A DNA stretch of 64,000 nt from Aureimonas populi. GTDB lineage: Bacteria > Pseudomonadota > Alphaproteobacteria > Rhizobiales > Rhizobiaceae. Position 1 is the first letter of the stretch. Every line of letters begins with the position of its first letter. Below are positions 63,644 to 64,000 of this stretch, piece after piece. The stretch covers positions 2,418,001 through 2,482,000 of the forward strand of contig NZ_CP072611.1 of the NCBI RefSeq assembly GCF_017815515.1, given 5' to 3'. The notes under the pieces are model-generated. The model worked only from the letters and a program-made list of their open reading frames with translations. It did no database searches and was not told the DNA's origin. The translations under genes and the position numbers were made by a program.

Positions 63644-64000
63644 TCAGGCGAAGCTTTGGCGCGCCCTGGCGGTGATGGACTGGCGCAGCTTGCCATAGCC
63701 CTCCCAGGGATCGGGCTTTTCCAGCCGCTCCAGCACTTGGGGGATGCGGAAGAGATTGGCCGCTTCCAGCGTTTCCAGCTCCGCCCATGAAACCGGCGCG
63801 GCAATGGGCGCGCCCTCGCGCGAGCGGGTCGAATAGGGCGCGACGGCGGTCTGCCCCCGCTCGTTGCGCAGCCAGTCGATGAAGATGCGGCCCTTTCGCT
63901 TGGCTTTCGACATGGTGGCCACGAAACGCTCCGGTTCGTCCTGGGCAAGGCGCGCCGCGACGGTGCGGGCAAAGTCCTTGACCTCCTCCCAGCCCTGTCG
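63644..64000 (-). CDS. ligD: DNA ligase D polymerase/primase domain, 3' end only
   Basis: The last 118 codons of a minus-strand gene that enters from the right edge. The frame is open to base 64000 and reads GWEEVKDFARTVAARLAQDEPERFVATMSKAKRKGRIFIDWLRNERGQTAVAPYSTRSREGAPIAAPVSWAEL. This matches the C-terminal part of the LigD POL domain used in bacterial non-homologous end joining. The ligase and phosphoesterase parts, and a ku gene, would lie outside the window. A GTG at 63922 is internal, not a start. Confidence 0.9.
   Translation of the reverse strand, partial: RQGWEEVKDFARTVAARLAQDEPERFVATMSKAKRKGRIFIDWLRNERGQTAVAPYSTRSREGAPIAAPVSWAELETLEAANLFRIPQVLERLEKPDPWEGYGKLRQSITARARQSFA

Overview
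The window is 64 kb of a GC-rich chromosome with almost no non-coding space. Gene order and sequence point to an alphaproteobacterium of the Hyphomicrobiales (Rhizobiales): glyA-nrdR-ribD-ribE-ribH-nusB, then a cytochrome bc1 chaperone, a DUF177 gene, plsX-fabH-ihfA-merR, and rplM-rpsI near argC, agmatinase and heme A synthase. Regulatory sites of rhizobial type (PcaQ box, RirA-like IRO box) support this. The genus cannot be fixed from sequence alone. I found no insertion sequences, phage genes, CRISPR arrays or rRNA. One tRNA (Pro, anticodon GGG) is present.

Layout. 1-9.5 kb: housekeeping genes for one-carbon metabolism, riboflavin, lipid initiation and IHF. 9.5-14.3 kb: a tripartite tricarboxylate-type transporter (tctCBA) divergent from a vanillin/salicylaldehyde-type dehydrogenase. 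14.5-22.1 kb: tRNA-Pro, then pcaQ divergent from pcaDCHGIJFB, a complete protocatechuate branch of the beta-ketoadipate pathway in one operon. 22.1-26.9 kb: a ferric-iron ABC transporter with a near-consensus promoter that carries an IRO box, plus a BadF-type sugar kinase. 26.9-30.6 kb: a small exopolysaccharide set (initiating glycosyltransferase, Wza-like protein, and a Wzz/tyrosine-kinase-like protein whose nucleotide-binding motifs are gone). 30.6-43 kb: heme A synthase, argC, agmatinase, corA, rpsI/rplM, a thioesterase, a cytochrome P450, a SOUL protein, a candidate small RNA, an FMN reductase and a large orphan histidine kinase. 43-64 kb: a catabolic island with a Liv-type ABC transporter (with a LivM-LivG fusion), a fused-E1 branched-chain-type 2-oxoacid dehydrogenase with its E2, three regulators (Lrp, TetR/PaaR-like, PaaX), paaABCDE, paaZ and paaG-paaI-paaK. 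It ends with hisC, a gamma-carbonic anhydrase and the 3' part of ligD.

How the parts fit. Protocatechuate (pca) and phenylacetate (paa) catabolism both converge on 3-oxoadipyl-CoA. The window has one thiolase for that step (pcaF) and lacks paaF, paaH and paaJ. The most interesting regulatory signal is a repeated TetR-type operator at three places: in the putative promoter of the Liv-type transporter, in the promoter of the TetR gene itself, and in the paaZ/paaG divergent promoter. It links the transporter to phenylacetate catabolism and suggests that the transporter imports an aromatic acid or related substrate. A separate long dyad overlaps the paaA promoter directly downstream of paaX. A plus-strand run of three stem-loops ending in a T-tract near 39.2-39.3 kb lies between two minus-strand genes and is the best candidate for an undescribed small RNA.
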